Source of the DNA: Fredericiella sp038205395
Lineage (GTDB): Bacteria > Chloroflexota > Anaerolineae > Caldilineales > Caldilineaceae
Reading direction: 5' to 3'
Length of the DNA stretch: 64,000 nt
Assembly: GCA_038205395.1 (NCBI GenBank)
Contig: JBBRBX010000001.1
Span: 62,001-126,000 of the forward strand
Positions within the stretch are counted from its first letter, which is position 1; every line of letters begins with the position of its first letter. Position numbers and translations under genes: made by a program. Shown in pieces: positions 25,101 through 34,096 of this stretch. The notes below the pieces were generated by a model. It was not told the origin of the DNA and ran no database searches. It was given only the letters and a program-made list of their open reading frames with translations.

Positions 25101-26297
25101 ATGACCCAATCGAACGATTTTTACACACAGGCGCAGCAGTTGGGCGAACAATTGATCGCCTGGCGGCGGGACATCCACATGCACCCGGAACTTGGTTTTC
25201 AGGAGCAGCGCACAGCGCGCCTGGTAGCCGACACCCTGGCGGAATTTGGCATTGAAGCGCAAACAGGCGGCGGCAAGACCGGTGTCGTCGGCTTTCTAGG
25301 CGAAGGCAGCCCGGTGATCGGCATTCGCGCCGATATGGATGCGCTGCCGATCCAGGAAACAAACGACACCCTCTATCGCTCACAGACGCCCAATGTCATG
25401 CACGCCTGCGGCCACGACGCCCATACTGCGATCCTACTCGGTGTGGCCAAGCTGCTGGCGACCATGCCGGATCGCCCGCCAGGCCAGGTGCGTTTCTTTT
25501 TCCAACCTAGCGAAGAAGGCAGCGACTCCGATAACAAATCCGGCGCAGTGCGCATGATTGAAGATGGGGCATTGGAGGGCGTAGATGCCGTGATTGCGCT
25601 GCATGTAGCCAGCGATCTGCCGGCAGGTTTTGTCTCGGTCGAAGACGGTTACAGCACTGCCAATGAGGATTCGTTTGAAATTGTGCTCAAAGGCACGGGT
25701 GGTCATGGCGCCATGCCGCATCAGACAGTGGACCCTACCTTTATTCTGGCGCAGGTGTTGAACTCGATCCAGGGCATTCGGGCGCGACGTATTGATCCGA
25801 CCAAAGCGGCAGCGCTGTCGATTGGCGTGATCCGCGCCGGCGCTGCCAGCAATGTGATCCCCAGCGAAGTGTACATTTCCGGCACCATGCGCAGCTTTGA
25901 TGACGACACACGCCAGCAGTTGCGCGACGAGTTGGCGCGGACGCTGGAGGTGGCGCGCGCGCTGGGCGGCGACTTCACCCTGCGCATCCGGCCCGGTTAT
26001 CCGTCCAACTACAACGAGCCGGCAGTAGCCGCCCTGATGCGCGCCGCCACCGTCAGCATGGCAGGTGCAGACGCGGTAATTGCGCCGGAGAAAATGATGG
26101 GCGCCGAGGACTTTGCCTTTATGACGCGCAAGGCGCCAGGGGCCATGTTCATGCTCGGTGCGGCGGTCGGCGACTACAGCCGCCCCCACCATACGCCGGT
26201 GTTCGACATTGATGAAAGCACCCTGCCGCTTGGCGCCGCCGTGCTGGCAGATGTAACCTGCCGGCTGCTGGCAGGGAAAGACGCTTCAACCAGTTGA
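25101..26297 (+). CDS. M20 family amidohydrolase/carboxypeptidase
   Basis: A 398-aa metallo-amidohydrolase of the IAA-amino acid hydrolase/hippuricase group. Motifs: RRDIHMHPELGFQEQRTA, GIRADMDALPIQE (metal Asp), MHACGHDAHTAILLG (metal Cys and His), FFFQPSEEG (catalytic Glu), GTGGHGAMPHQTVDP (dimer-domain His) and PEKMMGAEDFAFM. It hydrolyses N-acyl amino acids; substrate not fixed. ATG at 25101 follows AAAGGAAG. The MFS gene starts at the stop codon (TTGA overlap), so enzyme and transporter are coupled. Confidence 0.92.
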   Translation: MTQSNDFYTQAQQLGEQLIAWRRDIHMHPELGFQEQRTARLVADTLAEFGIEAQTGGGKTGVVGFLGEGSPVIGIRADMDALPIQETNDTLYRSQTPNVMHACGHDAHTAILLGVAKLLATMPDRPPGQVRFFFQPSEEGSDSDNKSGAVRMIEDGALEGVDAVIALHVASDLPAGFVSVEDGYSTANEDSFEIVLKGTGGHGAMPHQTVDPTFILAQVLNSIQGIRARRIDPTKAAALSIGVIRAGAASNVIPSEVYISGTMRSFDDDTRQQLRDELARTLEVARALGGDFTLRIRPGYPSNYNEPAVAALMRAATVSMAGADAVIAPEKMMGAEDFAFMTRKAPGAMFMLGAAVGDYSRPHHTPVFDIDESTLPLGAAVLADVTCRLLAGKDASTS

Positions 26298-27565
26298 GCG
26301 TTTATCTCAGCCTGCTGCAGCGCAATCCCAACTACCGCAACCTGTGGCTGAGCCGGGTGGTCAGCAATCTGGGCGACTGGTTCAACCTCTTGGCCAGCGC
26401 CACACTGATCGCGCGGCTGACGGATTCGGGCGCAGCCATCAGCCTGCTGTTTTTGGTGCGGTTTCTGCCCCTCTTCCTGATGAGTCCATTTGCGGGAGTG
26501 ATTGCAGACCAGTTCGACCGGCGCAAAATCCTGATCGCCACCAATCTGCTGCGTGCGGCAACTGTGGCGGCCCTACTGCTGGTGGATCGGCCGGAACGCA
26601 TCTGGCTGCTGTATGTGCTGTCGGCGCTCCAATTTGTATTCAGCGCCCTCTTTACGCCGGCCGAGACAGCGCTGGTGCCCAATGTCGTGCACAGAGACGA
26701 TTTGATTACTGCCAACGCGCTGGACAGCATGACTTGGAGCACCATGCTCGCTTTTGGCGCCATGCTGGGCGGTCTGGCCACAGCCTTCTTTGGCGTTACG
26801 ACGGCTTTTCTGCTGGACGCGCTGAGCTTCTTGATCTCAGCCTGGTTTGTCAGCCGCGTTTACGTGCCGGCGCAGGTGAACGACCCTGTCTACAGCGCCC
26901 AATCCAGGGGCGTACGCGCCGGCATGTTTGCCTATATTGAAGGGATGCGCTATCTAAAAGGCGAGCCGATCATTCTGGGGATCGCCCTGGCCAAGGCAGG
27001 TGGTTCATTGGTCTGGGGTGCAGTCAATGTGATCGAGGTGCCGCTGGCAGAGCGGGTCTTTCCCTTGATGGGCAACGGCGCGCTGACGCTGGGGATTTTA
27101 TATGCCGTGACGGGCATCGGCACCGGGGTTGGGCCACTGCTGCTGCGCGCCTGGCTGGGCGACAGTAAACCGGCGCAAATGCGTGCCATCCAGATTGGCT
27201 TTGGGGCGCTGACGTTGGGCATGTTTGGCCTGGCGCTGGCCCCATCGCTGCCGTGGGTGCTGGTGGCAACTGCCCTGCGCGCCTTCGGCTCGGGCGGCAT
27301 CTGGGTCTTTGCCACCGTACTACTGCAGCAGTTGCTGCCCGACTATGTGCGCGGGCGCGTCTTTGCCTTTGAATTTGCGGCTCTGACACTGACCCAGGCG
27401 GTCAGCACACTGTGGGCAGGCTATGCCACTGACCAGCTTGGCCTATCACTGCAGCAAATTTTTGTCTCCGTAGGCCTCACAAGTATTGTGATGAGCGGCC
27501 TGTGGATGCTATTTCAAATGCGCGCCAACAAATCGCTTTATCTGGCTAAGGAACCGGCAACATGA
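26294..27565 (+). CDS. MFS transporter, MFS_3/EntS-like
   Basis: A 423-aa transporter with about 12 membrane helices. The N-terminus NPNYRNLWLSRVVSNLGDWF and loop ADQFDRRKILIATNLLRA are typical of the MFS_3 (EntS/macrolide exporter-like) group. The TTG start at 26294 overlaps the amidohydrolase stop by 4 nt, and its own stop overlaps the RidA gene by 4 nt. Co-expression suggests export of a product or substrate of the M20 enzyme, but direction and cargo cannot be read from sequence. Confidence 0.88.
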   Translation: MSVYLSLLQRNPNYRNLWLSRVVSNLGDWFNLLASATLIARLTDSGAAISLLFLVRFLPLFLMSPFAGVIADQFDRRKILIATNLLRAATVAALLLVDRPERIWLLYVLSALQFVFSALFTPAETALVPNVVHRDDLITANALDSMTWSTMLAFGAMLGGLATAFFGVTTAFLLDALSFLISAWFVSRVYVPAQVNDPVYSAQSRGVRAGMFAYIEGMRYLKGEPIILGIALAKAGGSLVWGAVNVIEVPLAERVFPLMGNGALTLGILYAVTGIGTGVGPLLLRAWLGDSKPAQMRAIQIGFGALTLGMFGLALAPSLPWVLVATALRAFGSGGIWVFATVLLQQLLPDYVRGRVFAFEFAALTLTQAVSTLWAGYATDQLGLSLQQIFVSVGLTSIVMSGLWMLFQMRANKSLYLAKEPAT

Positions 27566-27960
27566 GCAATCGCAAAGCGACATTCAACAGCGGCACAAGC
27601 TGGGAGGAAATGGCCGGCTACAGCCGCGCCGTGCGCATCGGCGACCACATCCTCGTCTCAGGCACGACAGCAACGGGGCCGGATGGATTGGTAGGAGGCG
27701 CGGACCCGGCGGCACAGGCGCGCTTTATCTTCGATAAAATCGACTTCTCGATTCAGGCGCTCGGTGGTCGCTTTGAAGATATTGTGCGCACACGCATTTT
27801 TGTCAGCGATATTGCCCATTGGGAGGCAGTGGCGCGTGTGCACGGCGAACGCTTTGCCCGCATCCGGCCGGTCAACACGCTCGTGGAAGCGCGGCTCGTG
27901 GGGCCGGAGTATTTGGTCGAGATCGAAGCCGAGGCGGTCATCGGCGCCGCTGGGCAATAA
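27562..27960 (+). CDS. RidA family protein
   Basis: A 132-aa RidA/YjgF fold protein. RidA deaminates reactive enamine/imine intermediates. Seen here: YSRAVRIGDHILVSGTTATG, QARFIFDKIDFSIQALGG, IVRTRIFVSDIAHWEAV (with the conserved Arg that binds the substrate carboxylate) and ARLVGPEYLVEIEAEAVI (with the Glu). This is the YjgF-like group that starts with TSWEEMAGYSRAV. ATG overlaps the MFS stop (ATGA). The next gene starts 5 nt later. Confidence 0.92.
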   Translation: MSNRKATFNSGTSWEEMAGYSRAVRIGDHILVSGTTATGPDGLVGGADPAAQARFIFDKIDFSIQALGGRFEDIVRTRIFVSDIAHWEAVARVHGERFARIRPVNTLVEARLVGPEYLVEIEAEAVIGAAGQ

Positions 27961-27965
27961 GCAGG

Positions 27966-28958
27966 ATGCGCTTCAGTCTGCGGCTCAACAATGATTTGCC
28001 GCTAAGCGACTATATCAGGCTGGCGCGTGTGGCCGAGGAAGTGGGCTTTGACCAGTTCTGGCTGAGCAACGACCTTTTTCTGCGCAGCGCACTTGCCATC
28101 CTGCCGGCTGTCGCCTTGGCCACCACCCGCATCGAAATAGGCACAGGCATCCTCAATCCCTATACGCTGCATCCGGGTGAGATTGCTATGTTTGCCGCCA
28201 CAATGGATGAATTGAGCGGCAGCCGCTTTAATTTAGGACTGGCCGCCGGTGCAGGCGAGTTTCTCAAGTGGGTGGGCATTGAGCAAGGTTCAACGCTGGC
28301 TGCACTGCGGGAAACCACTCTTGCCATCCGCCGGCTGCAGCAAGGCGAACGGGTGGCAATGGACGGCCACTTTCTCACCTGGAGCAGCGAGGCATATCTA
28401 CGCTTTGCTGCGCCGCGCCGGACGCCGATCTATATTGGGGCAATGGGACCCAAGATGCTGGCGCTGACAGGAGAGATAGCGGATGGCGCCCTGCCGCTGC
28501 TCTTTCCACCCGAACACTACCGCAATGTTCTGCCTTATGTGCAGGAAGGGCTGGCGCAGCGACAAATGGAGTTGGGTGAGTTGGATCTGGCCGCCTGTAT
28601 CTGGGTGTCGCTGGCGGATGACCAAGCGGCGGCGCGACATGTGCTGGCACACAAGATTGCCTACTACGGCCACGCCCTCGGCCCTCTGATCTGGGAGCGG
28701 CTGGGGTTGACCAGGCAAGATTTTGCGCCGATTGAACAGGCCATGATGGTTGAGCGCAACGAAGAGAAGGCAGTTGCCTTAGTGGACGAACGGATGCTGC
28801 GCATCGGCATCGTCGGTAATGCGGGCGACGTCATTGAACGGATGGAGCCGTTAGTTGCCGCCGGCGTCCGCCATCTCAGCTTTGGCCCGCCCCTAGGTCC
28901 AGACCCGCTGCAGGCAGTGCAGATGTTAGGAAAAGTGGTGGACTATTTCAAAGAGTAG
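27966..28958 (+). CDS. LLM-class flavin/F420-dependent oxidoreductase
   Basis: A 330-aa luciferase-like monooxygenase family protein of the Mer (methylenetetrahydromethanopterin reductase) branch: RVAEEVGFDQFWLSND, TTRIEIGTGILNPYTLHPGE, AATMDELSGSRFNLGLAAG, RRTPIYIGAMGPKMLALTGE. The branch uses F420 or FMN; the cofactor cannot be decided by eye. ATG at 27966 (after GCAGG) begins the conserved RFSLRLNNDLPLSDYI; the frame continues upstream inside the RidA gene. Part of the M20/MFS/RidA operon. Confidence 0.87.
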   Translation: MRFSLRLNNDLPLSDYIRLARVAEEVGFDQFWLSNDLFLRSALAILPAVALATTRIEIGTGILNPYTLHPGEIAMFAATMDELSGSRFNLGLAAGAGEFLKWVGIEQGSTLAALRETTLAIRRLQQGERVAMDGHFLTWSSEAYLRFAAPRRTPIYIGAMGPKMLALTGEIADGALPLLFPPEHYRNVLPYVQEGLAQRQMELGELDLAACIWVSLADDQAAARHVLAHKIAYYGHALGPLIWERLGLTRQDFAPIEQAMMVERNEEKAVALVDERMLRIGIVGNAGDVIERMEPLVAAGVRHLSFGPPLGPDPLQAVQMLGKVVDYFKE

Positions 28959-29006
28959 GAATGTACTGCTGGTTGCCCAACAAACATTTGCAAAGGAGAC
29001 ATTGCC

Positions 29007-29480
29007 GTGAGTGACATTGAACAGTATGTACAGGATATCATCGCTCTGCATCAGGCGCTGCACCAGCAGGTGAGCGAAGAGATCGCCGGCTTGGACAGCG
29101 CCGCCTTGAACTGGACGCCCGCCACGGAAACCTCTTCGATTGGAACAATTGTCGTTCACACCCTGGGAGCGCAGGCCGAAATGCTGCGCAACCTGCTTGG
29201 CATCCCCACGCAGCGCGTGCGTGCTGCCGAGTTCACGACAGAAAATCACCAGCCGGCAACACTTGAACAGATCATCGCGCAGGCAGAGTCCGATTGGGGG
29301 GAGCTTGCCCCACGCTTAGGGGAAAAGGAACTGCGCACAGCTATCTCACGCCCCAACAAGCCTGTGCCGCAGAGCGGCCTCTTCTGGTTGGTGCGCGACT
29401 ATGGACACATGCGTGAGCACCTGGCGCAGATCGGGCTGACCAAGCAACTGTATGCTGCGCAAAAAGAGTCTGGTGATTGA
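29007..29480 (+). CDS. DinB-family four-helix protein
   Basis: A 157-aa protein with the DinB/YfiT-like layout: helix EQYVQDIIALHQALHQQVSE, SIGTIVVHTLGAQAEML (first metal His) and a C-terminal DYGHMREHLAQIGLTKQL with the HxxxH pair. Such proteins bind a divalent metal; many are thiol-dependent transferases (bacillithiol or mycothiol), but most are uncharacterised. GTG at 29007 follows AAGGAG. It is 48 nt after the LLM gene and may be co-transcribed. Confidence 0.82.
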   Translation: MSDIEQYVQDIIALHQALHQQVSEEIAGLDSAALNWTPATETSSIGTIVVHTLGAQAEMLRNLLGIPTQRVRAAEFTTENHQPATLEQIIAQAESDWGELAPRLGEKELRTAISRPNKPVPQSGLFWLVRDYGHMREHLAQIGLTKQLYAAQKESGD

Positions 29481-29516
29481 CGACGCACAAACAGGGAAAG
29501 TCTTCGCCGGCAACCA

Positions 29517-30080
29517 CTATTCGCTGAATAGTTTTTCGGCTTCGCTTAGAAAAACCGACACAGTCAGTTCATCAATGTTGCAGAACTGAACCTCGGTGAT
29601 GCTGCTGCCGGGATGGGACTCGAAGTAGGTGACAGCCGCCTGCCGCAGGACACGTGCGCTGATGTTCTTGGGCATCCCATAGATACCCGACGAGATAGCG
29701 GGAATGGCGATAGTGCGCACGGCTTGCGCGTCCGCCAGCGCGAAGGTGCAGGCAGCGGCCTGCGCCAGCTTATGCTCTTCATCGCCGCTGCCCCAAATAG
29801 GGCCGACGGCGTGGATCACATATCTGGCCGGCAGCTGTCCGGCCCCGGTAATGGCGGCACTGCCAGTCGCCACACGCCCATGCGCACGCACCCATTGATC
29901 GCTCTCGATCTGGATGCTGTCGCCGCCGCGCCGGCGAATTGCGCCGGCGACGCCACCGCCATGCTGCAAACTCTCATTGGCGGCGTTGACGATGGCATCG
30001 ACGGCTGCCTCGGTAATGTCGCCCTGCACAATGGTGAGTGCCTGGCCTGTAGCCAGCGTGTAAGTGGCGCGTACAACCAT
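29517..30080 (-). CDS. Macrodomain protein (O-acetyl-ADP-ribose deacetylase-like)
   Basis: A 187-aa single macrodomain. ADP-ribose-binding motifs: IVQGDITEAAVDAIVNAANE (Asp and Asn contacts), LQHGGGVAGAIRRRGG (the GGGVAGAI loop), YVIHAVGPIWG, and AIPAISSGIYGMPK (phosphate loop). Length is normal for the MacroD/YmdB type. ATG at 30080 follows AAAGGATC. It is convergent with the DinB-family gene, separated by 36 nt. Confidence 0.93.
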   Translation of the reverse strand: MVVRATYTLATGQALTIVQGDITEAAVDAIVNAANESLQHGGGVAGAIRRRGGDSIQIESDQWVRAHGRVATGSAAITGAGQLPARYVIHAVGPIWGSGDEEHKLAQAAACTFALADAQAVRTIAIPAISSGIYGMPKNISARVLRQAAVTYFESHPGSSITEVQFCNIDELTVSVFLSEAEKLFSE

Positions 30081-30159
30081 CGGTTGATCCTTTCCGTCAG
30101 GATGAGCGTGCTAAGCGCTTTCGAGAGCACCACAGGACAAAAACGAAAACAGAAAACCG

Positions 30160-31923
30160 TTAGTCGGCGCTGCTGTCCAAGGGCAGCTGCACAGCCGACG
30201 GATGCGCAGCGTCGTGATACACCGTCTGCTCGGCCAGACAGTAGGTGGTGCTTTGCACCTGCGGTTCCGGCACGCCCAGATTGCGGGCAAAGCGCGGGTG
30301 GGCGCCGCTGGAAACCTGGACGCGAATCCGGTGGCCGGCGCAAAAGCGGTAGGCTGTAGCCGAAAGGTCAATGGTGATGCGCAGGCTGCCGTCCGGCTGC
30401 GGCTCGCCCCGCCCCGGTGCAATGCGGAAGTTGCCGTCACACACGTTGAGCGAGCGCCCGCTGCGCTCCACATCGCAAACGCGCACAAAAAAGTCTGTAT
30501 AGGGCAGGGAAGAAGCCACATAGAGCACCGCCCGCACATAGCCGATAACTTCGACATCGCCCGGCAGAGGAGGCGTCGAAAAGACCAGCACATCGGCGCG
30601 TGCCTCCAGCGCCCGATTATCCACCCGGCCGGCGTCCGTACCCATTTTGCGACCACCAACATTTGGTGTCGGCAGCGCCGGATTATAGCAATATTGGTCC
30701 GGTGCAGCACCGGCTGCCGCCGGTTCCCAACGCAGCCGGCCCGTCTTCTGTGCGCCGCTGCCGTGCAGATAAAGTTGGTACTCTGTAGCCGGCGGCGGCC
30801 AGACGGAAAAGCTGCGCCAGCGGTTGGCGCCCATGATATACAGACGCACTGGCTTCTTGCGCAGCTTGCTGGGGTCGCCGCGCAGATGCGCATCGAACCA
30901 GGCCAGGCTTTCGTTGAAGGCAGGCGCCAGATAACCGCTGTCTAAGTGATGCCAGGGGCCAATGGTCAGATAAGAGCCGCGTCCTGCAGCCTGTTGTGCC
31001 ATAAAATCTGTCAGCAGCCCGTCGAGAAACAAGTCATACCAGCCGGAGGTGAAGCTGGCAGGCGGCGCAGCGGCGACGGACGCCGAATGGTCGGACGCAG
31101 ACCAATAAGGATGGGCGGGGTCGGATTCGGCCATCTCACGATATAATGCTCCGCTGTGGCCGATGGCCACTTCGTCCGCCGTCAGTATGGGGAGATGGTC
31201 AAACGCCTGGTGCAGAAAGCGATCCTGCACAACACCGTCGTTGATGCGCTGCATCCGCGCCAGCATACTCAGCCCTGGCGTATCCATCGCCTCCATCTGA
31301 AACATCCAACGCAGCAGCAGGCCAAGCGGAAACCCATTCTGCGGGTAGCTCATCAGGTTGGAACTCGTGATCAGCGGCGCCAGCGCCTTGAGATGGGGAG
31401 AGGCGGAAGAAGCGGCGGCCCACTGGCAGTAACCCAGGTAAGACGCTCCCCACATGGCTATGGAACCGTCACTCCACGGCTGCCGAGCAATCCACTCCAG
31501 CGTCGCCGCGCCATCGTCCGCCTCGGACAGAAAAGGCATAAACTCGCCGCTTGCTTCATCCGCCGACCCAAAACGCCCGCGGCAGTCCTGGCAGATGACA
31601 TGATAGCCGTGCGTCGCAAATTGATAGGCAAACAAACCTGCTGCGATGCTGCCGGCAGCACCCTTCCCATAGGGCGTACGCATCAAAATAGATGGCCCAG
31701 CCACTACACCCACAGGCTCATAGTGGTCTGTGGCCAACAGCAGCCCATCAGCAGCGGGAACCGCCAAATCAGCGATCAGCCGGACCCGGTGACGTCCAGC
31801 CGGCAGCCCCAGCCAGCCGGCAAACAGTTGGCGCAGCAGCCCGGCAGCCGTGGGGTTGGCGAGGGCTTTTTGTTCCCAAGCTACATACTTGGCAAGCAAC
31901 GTACTATCTACAGGTGTGAACAT
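30160..31923 (-). CDS. CocE/NonD family alpha/beta-hydrolase (X-Pro dipeptidyl-peptidase-like)
   Basis: A 587-aa S15-type hydrolase. Residues about 60-340 are an alpha/beta-hydrolase: ADGLLLATDHYEPVG, RTPYGKG, ICQDCRGRFGS, nucleophile elbow MWGASYLGYCQWAAA (Ser), FTSGWYDLFLDG (Asp) and GPWHHLDSG (His). The C-terminal part (about 370-585) is the jelly-roll X-Pro C domain. The family includes cocaine esterase and glutaryl-7-ACA acylases. No signal peptide. An in-frame ATG at 31989 would add 22 residues; 31923, behind AAGGAAATAAGAG, is preferred. Confidence 0.9.
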   Translation of the reverse strand: MFTPVDSTLLAKYVAWEQKALANPTAAGLLRQLFAGWLGLPAGRHRVRLIADLAVPAADGLLLATDHYEPVGVVAGPSILMRTPYGKGAAGSIAAGLFAYQFATHGYHVICQDCRGRFGSADEASGEFMPFLSEADDGAATLEWIARQPWSDGSIAMWGASYLGYCQWAAASSASPHLKALAPLITSSNLMSYPQNGFPLGLLLRWMFQMEAMDTPGLSMLARMQRINDGVVQDRFLHQAFDHLPILTADEVAIGHSGALYREMAESDPAHPYWSASDHSASVAAAPPASFTSGWYDLFLDGLLTDFMAQQAAGRGSYLTIGPWHHLDSGYLAPAFNESLAWFDAHLRGDPSKLRKKPVRLYIMGANRWRSFSVWPPPATEYQLYLHGSGAQKTGRLRWEPAAAGAAPDQYCYNPALPTPNVGGRKMGTDAGRVDNRALEARADVLVFSTPPLPGDVEVIGYVRAVLYVASSLPYTDFFVRVCDVERSGRSLNVCDGNFRIAPGRGEPQPDGSLRITIDLSATAYRFCAGHRIRVQVSSGAHPRFARNLGVPEPQVQSTTYCLAEQTVYHDAAHPSAVQLPLDSSAD

Positions 31924-32001
31924 TCTTACTCTTATTTCCTTATCAGGGCCTTGCCCGCTGGCAAAGCTGTCCGGCGGCTTGAGGCGCATCCGGTTCTGTG
32001 A

Positions 32002-32652
32002 TTACCGGCGCACGGACCAGGCGATTAGCAGTTGTGCGGCCCAATAGGTGGACATGACGATTATGCTGCTCTGTGGAATGATCGCGCGGAACTTGTTGAG
32101 CGCCAGGGTGGAATCGGAGAACAAGAACAGCACCGCGCCGATCATGGCCGCCAGCGCACTGAGATCACTCCAGCGAATCCACATTTCCGCCGCCTGCCAG
32201 CCCATAACGAGCAGCACGGAGGCATAGGCAATCACAGGGATGCGCAGCGCCCCAATATGCGGCCAGAGCAGGTAGAGTAAAGCCGTGCCATAGGCCAGGT
32301 AGACCAGTGCTAGCCACCAGGTAAAACCAAAGCCGTCGCGTGAGCGGTAGGCGCCGATATAGAACAGATGGGCCACCAAAAAGCTGGCCAGACCCAGAAT
32401 AAAAAAGCGGTCGTCAAACAGCATCAAAAATATATCGCCCATCAGCGAAAACAGCAGTCCAATGATCACCAGCCAGCGGTACAGATCGGAAATCGGCGCC
32501 GGAATGACCCAGGCAATCCCCGCAATCAGAAGGGTCGTCAGCGGCTTCAACATATAACGCAGCCGCTCTCTGCCACTGTTGAGCGTTGCGATATAGACCA
32601 GGCTGGAGGCCAGCGCCGCCAGTGTGAGGATGTTGGCAAACATGCGACACAT
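32002..32652 (-). CDS. YhhN family (lysoplasmalogenase-like) membrane protein
   Basis: A 216-aa protein with about eight membrane helices and the YhhN/TMEM86 motifs YMLKPLTTLLIAGIAWVIP, SLMGDIFLMLFDD and VLFLFSDSTLALNKF. Eukaryotic TMEM86B hydrolyses the vinyl ether bond of lysoplasmalogens; bacterial members are less studied. Start could be 32652 or 32643; the frame further upstream overlaps the methyltransferase gene. Confidence 0.88.
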   Translation of the reverse strand: MCRMFANILTLAALASSLVYIATLNSGRERLRYMLKPLTTLLIAGIAWVIPAPISDLYRWLVIIGLLFSLMGDIFLMLFDDRFFILGLASFLVAHLFYIGAYRSRDGFGFTWWLALVYLAYGTALLYLLWPHIGALRIPVIAYASVLLVMGWQAAEMWIRWSDLSALAAMIGAVLFLFSDSTLALNKFRAIIPQSSIIVMSTYWAAQLLIAWSVRR

Positions 32653-32671
32653 GCTTTCGGGTTGAACTGGT

Positions 32672-33100
32672 TTAATAAATGAGCGGAATAAGGCGCTTGC
32701 TGCCGGCCATATAAGACCGATAATCGGCAAAATACGCCATCAACAAATGTTCCTCATACCGCACCTTGACCAGCAGATCGGCCAGCAGCGCCAGCCACAG
32801 CCCCCAGCGCAGCGACGTCGCAGTTTCCAACACCAGCGCCAGCGTCCCCAACAGCAGCGCCGCATACATAGGATGGCGGATCCAGCGGTACGGGCCGCTG
32901 CGCACAAGCTGCGCATCTGGGCGTGGATCAGGTGTGACGTTGACATTGCTGAGACGAACAGCCAACAGCGCCCACACCCCCAGCAGCACGGCCGCCACTT
33001 CCATCGCTAGGAAGAGCGGATTGCGCGCCAGGATCGGGCCTGTCAGGGCGATAGCAATTAAACATAGAAACTGGATAGTCACCAAAGTGTAAGACTTCAT
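32672..33100 (-). CDS. Isoprenylcysteine carboxyl methyltransferase-family membrane protein
   Basis: About 142 aa with four membrane helices and the family signature LVRSGPYRWIRHPMYAALLL followed by RYEEHLLMAYF, the SAM/substrate-binding part of ICMT-like (PEMT) membrane methyltransferases. The bacterial substrate is unknown, possibly a lipid or isoprenoid carboxylate. The start is uncertain: ATG at 33100 or 33115; a longer frame to 33256 begins with unlikely sequence. It is just upstream of the YhhN gene on the same strand, suggesting a lipid-modifying pair. Confidence 0.8.
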   Translation of the reverse strand: MKSYTLVTIQFLCLIAIALTGPILARNPLFLAMEVAAVLLGVWALLAVRLSNVNVTPDPRPDAQLVRSGPYRWIRHPMYAALLLGTLALVLETATSLRWGLWLALLADLLVKVRYEEHLLMAYFADYRSYMAGSKRLIPLIY

Positions 33101-33286
33101 TCTGCTGCGCTGCATAGTAGGATCAATACCACGAGTGACGGCTTTCATCAACTTTGGGCCGTCACACCCCAGCTGTATCAAGCCGGAAACGCGCCGCAGC
33201 GGCGACTTTTGCGTATGATCAGTGATAGAATAAAACGAGCAAACAACAGAGCGCATTGCAAGGGCACAAAGAGAAAGGGATAAAAC

Positions 33287-34027
33287 ATGTGCAAATTTTT
33301 TACCAACCGTCGTGTAACGGGACTAGCTGCTTTCAGCCTGGCGCTGCTGCTGCTGGCCGGCTGCGGCATTGGCCTGGTGGTGGGGTCGGGCAACTCGGTT
33401 ACGGAGGAGCGCCCAATTGAAAATGTCAAGGGAGTCGAGCTTAGCTTTGTGGGCGATCTGCGCATTACGCAAGGCAATGAGGAAAAACTGGTGATTACAG
33501 CCGACAACAATATGCTGCCGCTGATCACCACCGAAGTTAACGACGGCATATTGGAAATCGGGAGCAAATCCACTGTCGGTCTGCAGCCCACCACGGAACT
33601 GCGCTATGATCTGACGGTGCGCAACCTCGACAGCTTACGCCTGAGTGGGGCCGGCAACGGTGAAATGGGTGGGTTGACGACACAGGATTTGAAGGTAGAG
33701 ATCAGTGGGGCCGGCAATCTCACGCTCAACAATGTACAGGCACGCCAAGTAGATGCGCTGCTCAGCGGATTTGGCAATTTGGAAATCAGCGGCAAGGCGT
33801 CGCGCCAGAGCGTCAAACTGAGCGGCGCCGGCAACTACAGCGGTGGCGATTTTGCAACGGGCGCAACCGACGTGACTATCTCCGGACTAGGCAATGCCAC
33901 TGTACGGGCGGATGAAACGCTAAAGGCGGTTATCAGCGGGGCCGGCAACATCGACTACTATGGCCAACCACAAGTGAGCCAGCAGATTACCGGTCTGGGC
34001 AGGGTGCACAGCAGAGACGAAGAATAG
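33287..34027 (+). CDS. DUF2807 (head GIN domain) lipoprotein
   Basis: A 246-aa lipoprotein. The lipobox LLLAGC ends the signal peptide at about residue 26. The rest is a right-handed beta-helix-like DUF2807 domain: GVELSFVGDLRITQGNEEKL, then repeated turns of the form (L/I)SGAGN (LSGAGNGEM, ISGAGNLTL, LSGAGNYSG, ISGAGNIDY) and variants with GFGN or GLGN. Function unknown; members are surface lipoproteins. ATG at 33287 follows GAAAGGG. It is divergent from the methyltransferase gene. Confidence 0.88.
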   Translation: MCKFFTNRRVTGLAAFSLALLLLAGCGIGLVVGSGNSVTEERPIENVKGVELSFVGDLRITQGNEEKLVITADNNMLPLITTEVNDGILEIGSKSTVGLQPTTELRYDLTVRNLDSLRLSGAGNGEMGGLTTQDLKVEISGAGNLTLNNVQARQVDALLSGFGNLEISGKASRQSVKLSGAGNYSGGDFATGATDVTISGLGNATVRADETLKAVISGAGNIDYYGQPQVSQQITGLGRVHSRDEE

Positions 34028-34096
34028 CCGCAGCATTGACCGGAAAGGCAGATAGAATGCCGCCGGTAGCAGCAATTGACCCAGCCGATGCTGCTG

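Noticed and set aside
33645..33950. Recurring AGYGGGGCCGGCAA-like units
   Set aside because: They encode the SGAGN turns of the DUF2807 beta-helix, so they are coding repeats rather than a DNA element.
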